64,000 nt of DNA from Ochrobactrum sp. BTU1 (GCA_018798825.1 CP076354.1:1426001-1490000); one strand, 5' to 3'. Shown: positions 1 through 8,966, numbered from the stretch's first letter. Notes: generated from the letters alone by a model not told the origin. Numbers and translations are program-made.

Positions 1-942
1 ATGACCCATTAGCACGGCAGCGAACATCGCAAGCATAACAGCTGCAAATCCCGATACCGCCACGCGCATCACGCGGCGCAACCCAAAACGGGCACCCAAA
101 ACACCATTGAGCTGCGACACACTAAAGAACGAGACCGCGTTCACCGAGAATGCCACAGCATATTGGCTTCTGGTCAGGCCGTAATGGTCGATCAAAATGA
201 ACGACGAGTTAGCCAGATAGACAAAGAAAGAAGCGATACCGAACCCACCAATGGCAGCCAGTCCCATGAAGTAACGATCTTTGAGCAGGCGTCCATAGCC
301 GCGCAATGCGCTGCTGAGATTACTTTCAAGACGAGCTTCGGCCCCTCTCGTTTCTTTCAGAGCTGTTGCAACCAGCACGATGCCGATAAGAGCTGCGACA
401 AGCACCGCCCAGAACACGCCGCGCCAACCAAAGAAATCGATAAGCACCGAGCCGCTCAAAGGCGCGAGGATCGGTGAAATCGAGAACACAAGCATGAGCA
501 GCGACATTAATCGTGCAGCATCCACGCCTGTATGGAGATCACGCACCACAGCACGCGGGATCACCGTACCGGCAGCAGCTCCAAGACCCTGAAGGAAGCG
601 GAACATCACAAGGACATCAATATTGGTCGCCAAAGCCGACCCGACGCTGCCGATCGCAAACAAAATAAGTCCGCCATAAAGAGGCACCTTGCGCCCCACC
701 ATGTCAGACAACGGGCCACAAAATAGCTGTGCAATCGCCAAAGCGATAAAAAATGCCAAAAGGCTCATCTGTACTGCACCGGTTTCGGCGCGCAGATCAG
801 TCGCAATCGTCGGCAATGCTGGCAGATACATATCAATTGCAAACGGGCCTATTGCTGACAAAAGACCCAGAATAATTGCGTTGCGCACGAGACCGGAAGT
901 AGCAGAGCCAGATGAGGATCCTAAACGGGTGCCTGAACTCAT
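1..942 (-). CDS. Bcr/CflA-family multidrug efflux MFS transporter (3' part beyond window)
   Basis: Reading the minus strand from the ATG at 942 gives at least 314 residues of an inner-membrane drug:proton antiporter. The N-terminus carries the hallmark GPFAIDMYLPALP in the first transmembrane helix. The major-facilitator loop motif follows (GPLSDMVGRKVPL, near residue 80), and then the helix-4 run RFLQGLGAAAGTVIPRAVVRD, typical of the Bcr/CflA/DHA1 branch (bicyclomycin, chloramphenicol or sulfonamide export in relatives). The C-terminal helices are cut off by the window edge. No good start codon exists further upstream in frame, because the frame closes at a TGA about 55 bases before. It is divergent from a tetR gene, with a palindrome in between, so it is probably the repressor's target. 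The substrate cannot be read from sequence. Confidence 0.88.
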   Translation of the reverse strand, partial: MSSGTRLGSSSGSATSGLVRNAIILGLLSAIGPFAIDMYLPALPTIATDLRAETGAVQMSLLAFFIALAIAQLFCGPLSDMVGRKVPLYGGLILFAIGSVGSALATNIDVLVMFRFLQGLGAAAGTVIPRAVVRDLHTGVDAARLMSLLMLVFSISPILAPLSGSVLIDFFGWRGVFWAVLVAALIGIVLVATALKETRGAEARLESNLSSALRGYGRLLKDRYFMGLAAIGGFGIASFFVYLANSSFILIDHYGLTRSQYAVAFSVNAVSFFSVSQLNGVLGARFGLRRVMRVAVSGFAAVMLAMFAAVLMGH

Positions 943-1160
943 GGGGGGAGCACTTTCATCAATGTTTCGTGAGTCGCCCGTTACGATTTCGGCCCCAGGT
1001 CATCGCTTGGGAGGATGGCAGGTCAGGGTCGAAATATCGCAACCGGATATCTATCCACATGTTATTGCTGAATATTTTCAATTACATCTGTGACAAACCG
1101 GCCCCCAACCGGATATCGCAGCCTTTAAAAACAGTGTAGCAATCCGCATAATGGACGAGA

Positions 1161-1179
1161 TGTCAAAACCGTTTTGACA
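1161..1179. promoter_or_regulatory. 19-bp perfect palindrome, candidate TetR operator
   Basis: TGTCAAAAC-C-GTTTTGACA is a perfect inverted repeat with 9-bp arms around one central base, in the spacer between the divergent exporter and tetR genes. Its right arm contains TTGACA (1174-1179), which could be the -35 box of tetR. A -10-like ACTATT lies 17 bases further on (1197-1202). A repressor bound here would block both promoters. A weaker dyad, GTGT-N8-ACAC, follows at 1183-1198. The assignment to the adjacent regulator is inference from position and symmetry. Confidence 0.6.
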
Positions 1180-1229
1180 CGAGTGTAAAATTAGACACTA
1201 TTGTCCAAACCGTCAAGTCGTCTTATGTT

Positions 1230-1934
1230 ATGAATATGAAACCTACTGACATGCTCGATATAGCCGTTCTGCCGGACAGACGTGCCACCCTTTCGAAAGG
1301 GATGAATTCTGCGGCAGTGAAACCGGGGCAATGCATGAAGCGCGACTTCATTCTTTGCGCTGCAGCCCGCGTCTTTTACCGCGATGGGTTTCAAGGTGCG
1401 AGCATAGATCTCATTGCCAGCGAAGCCGGAGTATCCCGTCAGACGATCTATAATCATTATCGCGACAAGGAAGCACTACTTGCTGCTGTCGTTGATGATG
1501 CCTTTGACCGGATGACTGCTAGCCTTTTTGCTGTTTTAGCCACTTTTCCGCAGTCGGGCGAAAATCTGGAAAAGGCTCTGATCTCATTTTCCATTAGGAT
1601 GAGTCGTAGCTGCGTTTATGACTCTTCTACTGTTTTCCTTCGCAAACTTTTTCAATCCGACGAAGATGCTCTGCCGTTGAAAAGCGATATTTGCAGTAAT
1701 CGCGGCCCTGCACAAGCCGTGCCAGCAATTGCCGCTCATCTGGCTCGCCTTGCGCTTGCAGGCGATTTGCAGATTGAGGATCCGGACCTCGCCGCTCGCC
1801 ATTATCTGGCACTTATCAATGCTGACATTCACTACCACCTCCTGACAGGTCAAAGTGTGGATGATAGCATTATCGAGAAAAGCTCGATCAATGGTGTCCG
1901 GACGTTTCTGATGGCATTTGGCAAACGCGCTTAG
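1230..1934 (+). CDS. TetR/AcrR-family transcriptional regulator
   Basis: This 234-residue protein has the TetR DNA-binding domain: helix 1 around residues 37-50 (KRDFILCAAARVFYRDGF), then the helix-turn-helix GASIDLIASEAGVSRQTIYNHYRDKEAL. A C-terminal ligand/dimer domain of about 130 residues lacks a recognisable ligand signature. The family usually runs about 200 residues with the helix-turn-helix near residue 30, so the first 25-35 residues may be over-called. In-frame ATGs at 1236, 1251, 1302 and 1335 are alternatives, and no start has a strong Shine-Dalgarno. It is divergent from the drug exporter, and the palindrome at 1161-1179 overlaps its likely promoter, which suggests autorepression plus control of the exporter. 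Confidence 0.85.
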   Translation: MNMKPTDMLDIAVLPDRRATLSKGMNSAAVKPGQCMKRDFILCAAARVFYRDGFQGASIDLIASEAGVSRQTIYNHYRDKEALLAAVVDDAFDRMTASLFAVLATFPQSGENLEKALISFSIRMSRSCVYDSSTVFLRKLFQSDEDALPLKSDICSNRGPAQAVPAIAAHLARLALAGDLQIEDPDLAARHYLALINADIHYHLLTGQSVDDSIIEKSSINGVRTFLMAFGKRA

Positions 1935-1977
1935 GTCTTCCTCCCCCCTCACATTCGCACCTTGATTGCTTTTACAG

Positions 1978-2005
1978 TCCCACCCTCGTGGGAGTTGAGC
2001 TTTTT
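1978..2005 (+). terminator. possible weak terminator after tetR
   Basis: A six-base stem, TCCCAC/GTGGGA with a CCTC loop, is followed seven bases later by TTTTT. It lies 44 bases after the tetR stop. The stem is short and the T-run is displaced, so this is tentative. Confidence 0.35.
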
Positions 2006-2076
2006 CACGATATAATTTTCAATTCAATTGAGAACAAACTTGACATCAACCCGCGAATCCGTGGGATAAGCAAATC

Positions 2077-2655
2077 ATGGTACAGGATTTGATCCGTTAC
2101 GATATTTTGGCTCAGGAAGCCCTCCGCGGCGTCATTCGCAAGGTTCTTGCGGAGGTCGCGTCAACTGGCTTGCCTGGAAACCACCACTTCTTCATCACGT
2201 TCCTGACCGGAGCGCCTGGTGTGCGTATTTCATCGCGCCTCAAGGAAAAATACCCTGAGCAGATGACGATCGTGTTACAGCACCAGTTCTGGGACATGGT
2301 AGTGACAGACCAGCTTTTTGAGATCGGTCTGTCCTTCGGGGATGTCCCTGAAAAGCTCACAGTTCCGTTCTCGGCTATCCGCGGTTTTTACGATCCTTCC
2401 GTGAACTTCGAGCTGGAATTCGACGTGTCCGTCGTCCAGCCGACCAGTGACAATGACGAAGGCAGTAATATTTCTTCGATTGAGCTGATTTCTTCTGAAG
2501 AGACCCCGGCCAAAAAGCCGAAGTCAAAACCGCGCAAAACTGCTGCGGAAAAGGAAGATGCAGTCGCCAAGGAAAACGAAGCGTCAGAAGGCGATGATGC
2601 AGAATCCAAGCCATCTGCGGATGTCGTTTCGCTTGATTCTTTCCGCAAGAAGTAA
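2077..2655 (+). CDS. sspB: SspB-alpha family ClpXP proteolytic adaptor
   Basis: This 192-residue protein matches the alphaproteobacterial SspB family (stringent starvation protein B, DUF1321 type). SspB tethers ssrA-tagged or other substrates to ClpX to speed degradation by ClpXP. The folded core is about residues 1-118 and includes the family run GLPGNHHFFITF, the segment SRLKEKYPEQMTIVLQHQFWD, and the dimer/peptide-groove segment VPFSAIRGFYDPSVNFELEF. After it comes a low-complexity Glu/Lys/Ala/Ser tail (about 125-180). The extreme C-terminus, DVVSLDSFRKK, is the short ClpX-docking module expected in this family. It stands alone, with its own hairpin terminator about 25 bases downstream. 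Confidence 0.9.
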   Translation: MVQDLIRYDILAQEALRGVIRKVLAEVASTGLPGNHHFFITFLTGAPGVRISSRLKEKYPEQMTIVLQHQFWDMVVTDQLFEIGLSFGDVPEKLTVPFSAIRGFYDPSVNFELEFDVSVVQPTSDNDEGSNISSIELISSEETPAKKPKSKPRKTAAEKEDAVAKENEASEGDDAESKPSADVVSLDSFRKK

Positions 2656-2681
2656 GCTTAAACCTTCTTTATGAGATCAGT

Positions 2682-2710
2682 GCCAGAGCAGGTTTTCCTC
2701 TCTGGCGTTT
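2682..2710 (+). terminator. terminator of sspB
   Basis: GCCAGAG (2682-2688) pairs perfectly with CTCTGGC (2700-2706) across an 11-base loop, followed immediately by GTTTTC. It lies 27 bases after the sspB stop. Confidence 0.6.
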
Positions 2711-2836
2711 TCATTTGCGCGCTCAAAAGCGACCTTCCCATAAGCCAGATTTTTTGCCCAATTGACTTTAATCAAGGCATACGGACAATTAGGCGATAAT
2801 TATACAAATTTTGGCAACGATTTGGATGGTGGTTTT

Positions 2837-3013
2837 ATGCTGCGTTTAATTGCACAGGCAGTCTTGTGGCTCAGCGGGCTTATTGCTGCGGTATTCGTTG
2901 CAAAGGATGAGCCGAATTTTCCGCTCTGGCAAATGACGTTCGGCTTGCTTATGCTTGTTGTGCTGTCATTGGCCATCTGGTGGTTTACAAACCCCAGAAC
3001 GCCAAGAAAATAA
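2837..3013 (+). CDS. small hypothetical two-helix membrane protein
   Basis: I do not recognise a named family. The frame is open from 2762, but the ATG at 2837 is preferred because it is preceded by GGATGGTGG at proper spacing and opens directly on a hydrophobic segment. The 58-residue product has two predicted membrane helices (about residues 4-22 and 32-50) joined by a short charged loop (KDEPN), and it ends in a basic tail (NPRTPRK). It lies ahead of the DUF4169 and ribbon-helix-helix genes on the same strand, 46 bases upstream, and could be co-transcribed. Comparable tiny proteins occur upstream of DUF4169 genes in rhizobia, but function is unknown. Confidence 0.6.
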   Translation: MLRLIAQAVLWLSGLIAAVFVAKDEPNFPLWQMTFGLLMLVVLSLAIWWFTNPRTPRK

Positions 3014-3059
3014 CAGGGGCGGTTACAAACCTAACCCACTAATCGAATAACAGGCTTTC

Positions 3060-3260
3060 ATGAGCGATATCGTCAATCTGCGCCAGTTCAAGAAACAGAA
3101 GGCTCGCCAGTCGAAAGAACAGCAGGCCGAGCAGAACCGTATTCTTCATGGACGCACGAAAGCCGAGAAAGAATTCGCGCGAGAAGAAACGCGAAAAGCT
3201 GAAAAATTCCTCTCCCTCAATCGGCTGGAGCCGAGCAAGAAACCGGATGATGGAGAGTGA
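3060..3260 (+). CDS. DUF4169 family protein
   Basis: This 66-residue, strongly charged protein starts MSDIVNLRQFKKQKAR. That start, together with the RTKAEKE and LSLNRLEP segments, identifies the alphaproteobacterial DUF4169 family. It is probably a single long helix rich in Lys, Arg, Glu and Gln. No biochemical function is established. Its TGA stop (3258-3260) overlaps the GTG start of the next gene by three bases, so the two are almost certainly translationally coupled. The pairing with a ribbon-helix-helix protein suggests a nucleic-acid-related or regulatory partnership, which is inference. Confidence 0.82.
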   Translation: MSDIVNLRQFKKQKARQSKEQQAEQNRILHGRTKAEKEFAREETRKAEKFLSLNRLEPSKKPDDGE

Positions 3261-3496
3261 GTGTCTCTGCCCGGCTTCGCAAGCATTCCGTCAGCATTCG
3301 TGGACATGCCACCAGCTACACGCTGGAGGACCCTTTCTATGAAATCATAGAAGAGATAGCTCAAGAACGTGAGATGGCCGTTGCCGCTCTCATCGCGGAA
3401 ATCGACAGTCAACGCGACCGAATGATAAATCTTTCATCAGCTTTGCGTCTTCATGCGCTTGAATGGCTTAAAGCCAAACTGCCAGTAACAAATTAA
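3257..3496 (+). CDS. ribbon-helix-helix domain protein (RHH_4 type)
   Basis: This 79-residue protein belongs to the small ribbon-helix-helix group (RHH_4-like). Visible features are the strand region RKHSVSIRGHATSYTLEDPFYEII, a helix EEIAQEREMAVAALIAEID, and a C-terminal ALRLHALEWLK helix. Such folds bind DNA as dimers, but no target is known here. The start is GTG at 3257, overlapping the stop of the DUF4169 gene, and no ATG alternative lies near. It ends seven bases before the stop of the convergent AsmA gene, with no obvious terminator between. Confidence 0.8.
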   Translation: MSVSARLRKHSVSIRGHATSYTLEDPFYEIIEEIAQEREMAVAALIAEIDSQRDRMINLSSALRLHALEWLKAKLPVTN

Positions 3497-3502
3497 CCTA
3501 AT

Positions 3503-6500
3503 TTAAGGCTGAGTTTGTGGGCTGGGCTGCGTATCTGGCGAAGGCTCTAGACTCTTCAGGAAATCATTAAGCGACTGGCCATTCTGGCCATTGAGAGGTG
3601 CTCCGCCGCCACTTGGCACAGGTATGGTAGCGCCATCATTTTGCATTTGCTCAGCCCTGCGTTGGGCCTCAGCCCGTGCATCGGCTTCAGCTTTTTTGCG
3701 CGCCTCCTCTTCCTGCATCACACGCTCGCGTTCCTGTTCATCGGAAGTAAGCAAATCAAGTTGGCGACGCAGCTGCTGTTTTTCAACGATGCTTGCCTGC
3801 ATCGCTTCAACGCGCTCCTGCTCACGCTCAAGCGCACGCTGTGTGAGGAATTGCACCAGCGGCTGACGGTCAAACTGAGCCGAAGGCGCGTCATAAGTGC
3901 CGCCGATTGAATAACGCAAATTGGCAGCGCCATCAGCTTCCGCATTATCTGTGTTTTTGAAAGACAAGCTGCCAGTACCACCCAAAGCAAGCGTGGAAAG
4001 ATCAAACTGCAAGTCACCAGAAAGCACCGTATCGCCGGCGTTCAAACTAAATGGCGAAAGTCGTGCGATGCCACCGGCGACGGTGAAATCAAATCTGGTC
4101 ATGCCTGCAATAAACTGCCCTTGGCCAACTGCTTTATCGGCAATTGCCACAAACTGCTTCGCATCAATCTGCGTGGCACCTGTAGGCTGATCTGCCAGTG
4201 TATCAGCTGCTGTCAACATCGCAGGGAAACTAGCAGCATCAAGCCCGTTGATGGCGAAGTTTTCAACATCTGCACTTCCCGTGCCCGCAAGTGATGACAC
4301 GAGCTCCGCGACACTTGTGCCGCTACCGTTCAGCGACAATGCGGCCTTCACTGTCCCGGCAAGCGGGATGCCACCATCTGGCAGATGGTAGAAGTCCTGA
4401 AGTGCTGCGCCACTCCATTTGAGGTCAGAGGCCAACAGCGCAGTCTTGTCGTTATTGCGCAGCGAAACGTTACCAACCAGATAGCCACCAGCCCAATTTC
4501 CAGTCAGTTCACCAAGCGTGAGCCCATCAATGCTTTTTTGCAGCCGCGTGGAAAAATCACTGACTGTTCCAAATCCATCCATATGCGCCTGCGCTGCGGT
4601 CAGTTTCATGTCCATGAGCAAAGGCAATGACGGTCGAACAGCAAAAGTATTTTTCGGCCACACAGACCCTTTACCCGCTTTTGTCGGTTCTATCGCATCC
4701 TGCCCAAGCATGATCCCAGCAAGGCTCGCCAGCTCAATTGATGCAAGCTTTGCTTCACCCTTGATCTGCGGCAGACCACTGTCAGAAAAATTCGCCTCTA
4801 TGCGTGCAGAGATGTCATCGCCGCCAAGTTTTCCTGCGAAATTTGGGAAGCGCAGCAAACCTTTTGCGAACTGAAAATCACTCGAGAGGTCGGCAGAAAG
4901 CCCTTCCCCAAAACCAGGAAGCGTGTAACCGGCCGTCGCAATGAAGGGCTGCAAATCGGCCGATTTTAACTGAGCCTTGCCGCTCGCAGCAATATCGCCG
5001 CCAACCAATGAAAGAATACCATCGGCGACCGCGTTACCGTCAGGCGCGGTAAGCTTGAGTTGAGTACGCATACCAGCGCTTGGTGCACCCTGCATCGTCA
5101 GATCAGCGGTCAATTCACCAGCAAGGCCAAGTGGCAAAGATGGAACTCCCAGCAATGCAAGCACTGTCTCGCCATTCGGCGACGATGCTGTACCATTAAG
5201 CTGCATTTGCATCGGATCACTGTCGGAGCTGCCACCACTCGTTGTTCCGGATAGATCAAGCTTCATCCCGCCCGCTTTACCAGTCACACTGAACGAGGCT
5301 TCTCCACCCTTGGCTGGTGTCTTTGTGTTCGCTTCTTTGGTGCGCGCGCTTTTATCCTTGCCCGCATTTTTGCTCGCGGCGGTTGCCGATGCGGCAACGT
5401 TGCTGGGCGGTGCAACGGCATTTGCGATGATGTTGATTTCAGTGTCTTCGAACAGGCCCGGATAGTTATCCGCGCGCGCTGAAAGCGAGCGGAAGAACGG
5501 AACCTGCGGATGGCGATGCGCAGCCAAAGTCAGGAATTGCGAAAGATCGGAAGACAACAAGGTCGCATCCAGCGAGCCAGATGGCGCAGTCGCAAAAGGC
5601 TCATAAGTTCCCGTTGCAGTGAGCGTTGTGCCCGCTACGTCATTGATCATCAAGCGATCAAAATCAAAACGGCCACCATGCACGCGTACAGCAAGATCGA
5701 CGCTGCCTGCTTCCATATCCTCATATTGGACTGGGCCTGCTTTAAAGCCGATATCAAGCGCCTGTCCATCAAGCGAGGCCATGCCGTGGCCGTCCGAGAA
5801 AAAGCCAGTAAACGCCCGTAAAGCATTGCTATCGACAGAACCACCCTGTAGGAGCAAAGTGATAGCAGGTTCAGCTGAACCTGCTATCTGACGCAGGAAA
5901 CTGCCCTTGAGTGTCGTTTTGCCAAGTCCGATTTCGAGATTATCGATGCTTTGCATTCCGTCGCGTAGATCGACTTTGCCTGAAAAACCGACGCCATCGA
6001 GTTTGCGGATCGATTCATCGACTGTTTCATTGAGCCACGAAGCAAGACCGGATGGCTGACGTGAGGCTACAAGCATATCACCCGCGAACCCGAAATCGCG
6101 TCCCACTGAAAGCCTGCCCTTGGCTTCAACCTTGGTGCGACCTGGAAGGTCGGCTGCGAACTGGCGGATATTCCAGCCATTGCCATCAGGCTCGGCACTG
6201 ACGGTTACGGAACGAATTGTGGTACCACCTGCAATTACCGCAGGCAGACGCAAATCGACATTGCCAGGCATACCGGGTATCGGCAATTGCTCCAGTATTC
6301 GCCGGGCAATCGCGACTCGATCGGCAATCGGAATGGTCTGCACTTCCGCTTGGCTCTCTTGCGTATCGACCGGACCCCAGAAAATCTGCTGGCCATCAGC
6401 GCTGATCTCAAAGCGCGGCGTATCACCGTAATCAATCAGCGCCTTGCCGTTCACAACATAAGGGTTGTCGGCAGGCCCCTGCTCCATGCGAAACTCACTC

Positions 6501-7339
6501 GCATCGAAACGGCTCTTGTTTGCATCGAATTTTCCACTAACGCGAAGATCGCTGAAGAATGGCTTCTCGATTGGAGCCTTCTGGTTTTTGGCAGCAGGTG
6601 CCATCGCATCAGCAGAGCGCAGTGAGAAATTACCGGCATAATTCAACCGGCCATCATCAAGCGTGATGTCACCGTCGGTTTCAAACGATGCAGGTACAGC
6701 TTCGGGCGAAATACGCGCGCGCAGACGCAATGAACCATCTGGCTTTGCTTCGCCACTGTTAAGATCGAGCGCGAGCTTTTGCCCTTCGATGTTGAGCGTA
6801 CCGTTGGCATTCCACGGACCTGCAAGACTATTGGCCGACATAACAGCATTAATCGCTGTCGCTTCATGCGAACGGCCACTGGCTCTGTCGACCAGTGTCG
6901 CCTTGCCATCTGTGATCGAAAGACGTTCAACTTTGATCTTCGCCGGATCGAGCGGCGTTGACGGGCGAATTGCCCAATCAACCTTGCCATCCTTATCAAG
7001 CGAAATTGTTGCCTGCGGACGCTCCACGCGCATATCGAAAATCAGCAACTGGCCGCGCAGAAACGGCATCAGTTCGGCATCCATCGAGAAGGTATCGACA
7101 GTCATTACCGGATGTTCGGCATCCGCCCCCACCCGCACATCGGAGAAAGCCACCGAAGGAAACGGCAGCAATCGAGCACTGACATCGCCTGTCACGTGAA
7201 CCGGCCGGCCAAGGATCTGGCTTGCCTCACGTTCGAACTCGGCCCGATAGCCGCTCCAGTCGACAAATGGCGGCACGACGAGCGCTGCAGTCAAAAGCAG
7301 CACCAGCAATCCACCCACGATGACGAATATGCGGCCCAA
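3503..7339 (-). CDS. large AsmA family protein
   Basis: This 1278-residue envelope protein has one N-terminal membrane helix (about residues 4-24) followed directly by the AsmA signature PPFVDWSGYRAEFEREAS and a long, beta-rich periplasmic body. AsmA/TamB/YhdP relatives are thought to form lipid-carrying grooves that help phospholipid transport between membranes. Two AsmA-type regions are visible (N-terminal about 1-220 and C-terminal about 880-1130), separated by a Lys/Ala/Thr-rich linker near residues 650-680. The last 120 residues are a charged coiled coil (REQERVEAMQASIVEKQQL onward, then EEEARKKAEADARAEAQRR) and a Pro/Gln tail ending SPQTQP. That tail is unlike E. coli AsmA, which has about 617 residues. 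The role is inferred from family only. Confidence 0.88.
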   Translation of the reverse strand: MGRIFVIVGGLLVLLLTAALVVPPFVDWSGYRAEFEREASQILGRPVHVTGDVSARLLPFPSVAFSDVRVGADAEHPVMTVDTFSMDAELMPFLRGQLLIFDMRVERPQATISLDKDGKVDWAIRPSTPLDPAKIKVERLSITDGKATLVDRASGRSHEATAINAVMSANSLAGPWNANGTLNIEGQKLALDLNSGEAKPDGSLRLRARISPEAVPASFETDGDITLDDGRLNYAGNFSLRSADAMAPAAKNQKAPIEKPFFSDLRVSGKFDANKSRFDASEFRMEQGPADNPYVVNGKALIDYGDTPRFEISADGQQIFWGPVDTQESQAEVQTIPIADRVAIARRILEQLPIPGMPGNVDLRLPAVIAGGTTIRSVTVSAEPDGNGWNIRQFAADLPGRTKVEAKGRLSVGRDFGFAGDMLVASRQPSGLASWLNETVDESIRKLDGVGFSGKVDLRDGMQSIDNLEIGLGKTTLKGSFLRQIAGSAEPAITLLLQGGSVDSNALRAFTGFFSDGHGMASLDGQALDIGFKAGPVQYEDMEAGSVDLAVRVHGGRFDFDRLMINDVAGTTLTATGTYEPFATAPSGSLDATLLSSDLSQFLTLAAHRHPQVPFFRSLSARADNYPGLFEDTEINIIANAVAPPSNVAASATAASKNAGKDKSARTKEANTKTPAKGGEASFSVTGKAGGMKLDLSGTTSGGSSDSDPMQMQLNGTASSPNGETVLALLGVPSLPLGLAGELTADLTMQGAPSAGMRTQLKLTAPDGNAVADGILSLVGGDIAASGKAQLKSADLQPFIATAGYTLPGFGEGLSADLSSDFQFAKGLLRFPNFAGKLGGDDISARIEANFSDSGLPQIKGEAKLASIELASLAGIMLGQDAIEPTKAGKGSVWPKNTFAVRPSLPLLMDMKLTAAQAHMDGFGTVSDFSTRLQKSIDGLTLGELTGNWAGGYLVGNVSLRNNDKTALLASDLKWSGAALQDFYHLPDGGIPLAGTVKAALSLNGSGTSVAELVSSLAGTGSADVENFAINGLDAASFPAMLTAADTLADQPTGATQIDAKQFVAIADKAVGQGQFIAGMTRFDFTVAGGIARLSPFSLNAGDTVLSGDLQFDLSTLALGGTGSLSFKNTDNAEADGAANLRYSIGGTYDAPSAQFDRQPLVQFLTQRALEREQERVEAMQASIVEKQQLRRQLDLLTSDEQERERVMQEEEARKKAEADARAEAQRRAEQMQNDGATIPVPSGGGAPLNGQNGQSLNDFLKSLEPSPDTQPSPQTQP

Positions 7340-7505
7340 AAGAAGCTCCGATAAAATGCTTAATGCTCGCCGAATGAAACAAAGGGTGAATCACGCGGTC
7401 TTTATCGGTGCAACATAACGGCATCGTTCCGGCGATAACAAGGCAAATTGCCTTTCACCGAAACGATTCATGGCTGTTTCATGGGTGATATTGAATCGCC
7501 TTATC

Positions 7506-7536
7506 AAAAAGACGATTCAAAACGCTGATTTGAATC
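7506..7536 (-). terminator. terminator of the D-lactate dehydrogenase gene
   Basis: GATTCAAA and TTTGAATC form a perfect 8-bp stem with a 7-base loop (7514-7536). On the minus strand a TTTTT run follows three bases later (7506-7510). The first arm overlaps the stop codon of the flavoprotein gene at 7535-7537. The hairpin separates that gene from asmA, so asmA probably has its own promoter in 7340-7500. Confidence 0.65.
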
Positions 7537-8944
7537 AGGAAATCAGGATTTTCCCGGGGTTCATAATGTTATCCGGGTCGATCGCTTTCTTGATCATCCG
7601 CATATAATCAGTCGCCTCACCAAGCTCCATGGGAAGGTATTTCATCTTGCCCTGCCCGATGCCGTGCTCGCCCGTGCAGGTACCTTCCATAGCAATTGCA
7701 CGCCGGACCAGACGATCCATGAAATCTTCGGCGCGCTCCATCTCCGATGCATCATCGGTATCGAGCAGAAGCAGAAGATGGAAATTACCATCACCAACAT
7801 GGCCAACGATTGGAGCAATCAGAGCGCTTTCAGCCAAATCTTTTTCTGTCTCGGCAATGCAGTCGGCAAGCCGCGAAATCGGCACGCAGACGTCAGTTGA
7901 GACGCCCTTGGCGCCCGTGCGCAGAAGGAAGGACGCAAGATAGGCATCATGCCGTGCACGCCAGAGCCGGTCGCGTTCTTCTGGATCATTGGTCCAGCGG
8001 AATTCTCCGCCACCATTTTCAGCGGCAATCTCGCCAAAGATTTCGGCCTGTTCGGCGACGCCGGTTTCCGTGCCGTGGAACTCGACAAACAGATATGGCT
8101 GGGCCTCATAGGGCAGTTTGGAATGCAGGATCAGAGCTTCCATCTGAAGCTTGTTGACCAGCTCAATGCGCGCAACCGGAATACCCATCTGGATGGTTTC
8201 AATCACCGCGCGGCAAGCCGATTCAACATCAGGAAACGGGCAAATCCCGCCTGAAACAGCTTGCGGGATACCTTGGAGCTTCAAGGTAAGTTCGGTGATG
8301 ATACCGAGCGTTCCTTCCGAACCGATCAACAGGCGTGTCAGATCATAGCCAGCGGCTGTCTTTTTCACGCGCTTGGACGTTTCGATAAGACGGCCATCCG
8401 GCATAACAGCTTTGAGCGCCAGCACGTTTTCGCGCATGGTGCCATAGCGCACCGCATTGGTGCCGGAAGCACGCGTCGAGGCCATACCGCCGAGTGTTGC
8501 GTTCGCACCCGGATCAATCGGGAAGAAAAGCCCGGTATCGCGCAGATACTCGTTGAGTTCGCGACGTGTGATCCCCGGTTCAATAACGCAATCCAGGTCT
8601 TCCGCATGAACAGCCAGAACGCGGTTCATCTGTGTTAGATCAATCGAAACACCACCCGCAGGCGCATTCACCTGACCTTCAAGCGAGGAACCAGCACCAA
8701 AGGCAATCACCGGAACCTTATGCTCAGCACAGATGCGGACGACTTCCTGCACGTCCTGCGTATTATGTGCAAAAATGACAATGTCAGGGGCCTGCGTCGG
8801 CACATAGGTCGTCGTGTGGCCATGCTGCTCGCGGATTGCCTGACCGGTCTGGGCGCGTTCGCCAAAACGCTGTTTCAGGATTTCAACTGCGGCAGCAATA
8901 CCCTCCTCATTACGCTGAAGGGCAACCACATTCTGAAGCGACAT
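7535..8944 (-). CDS. FAD-binding D-lactate/2-hydroxyacid dehydrogenase (GlcD/Dld2 type)
   Basis: This 469-residue flavoprotein oxidises a 2-hydroxyacid, probably D-lactate or a relative, passing electrons to the respiratory chain. The N-terminal FAD-binding type 4 domain shows VPVIAFGAGSSLEGQ (around 80-95), DPGANATLGGMASTRASG (around 143-160) and IGSEGTLGIITE (around 207-218). The C-terminal FAD-oxidase domain shows the metal/substrate motif GHVGDGNFH (near 380) and the ending TGEHGIGQGK...DPDNIMNPGKIL. The start has GGAG eight bases upstream. The UPF0303 gene, related to GlcG proteins, lies just upstream on the same strand, resembling the glcD-glcG association. Glycolate or 2-hydroxyglutarate are other possible substrates. 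Confidence 0.88.
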   Translation of the reverse strand: MSLQNVVALQRNEEGIAAAVEILKQRFGERAQTGQAIREQHGHTTTYVPTQAPDIVIFAHNTQDVQEVVRICAEHKVPVIAFGAGSSLEGQVNAPAGGVSIDLTQMNRVLAVHAEDLDCVIEPGITRRELNEYLRDTGLFFPIDPGANATLGGMASTRASGTNAVRYGTMRENVLALKAVMPDGRLIETSKRVKKTAAGYDLTRLLIGSEGTLGIITELTLKLQGIPQAVSGGICPFPDVESACRAVIETIQMGIPVARIELVNKLQMEALILHSKLPYEAQPYLFVEFHGTETGVAEQAEIFGEIAAENGGGEFRWTNDPEERDRLWRARHDAYLASFLLRTGAKGVSTDVCVPISRLADCIAETEKDLAESALIAPIVGHVGDGNFHLLLLLDTDDASEMERAEDFMDRLVRRAIAMEGTCTGEHGIGQGKMKYLPMELGEATDYMRMIKKAIDPDNIMNPGKILIS

Positions 8945-8966
8945 TGTTCATTCTCCGTATTTCAAA

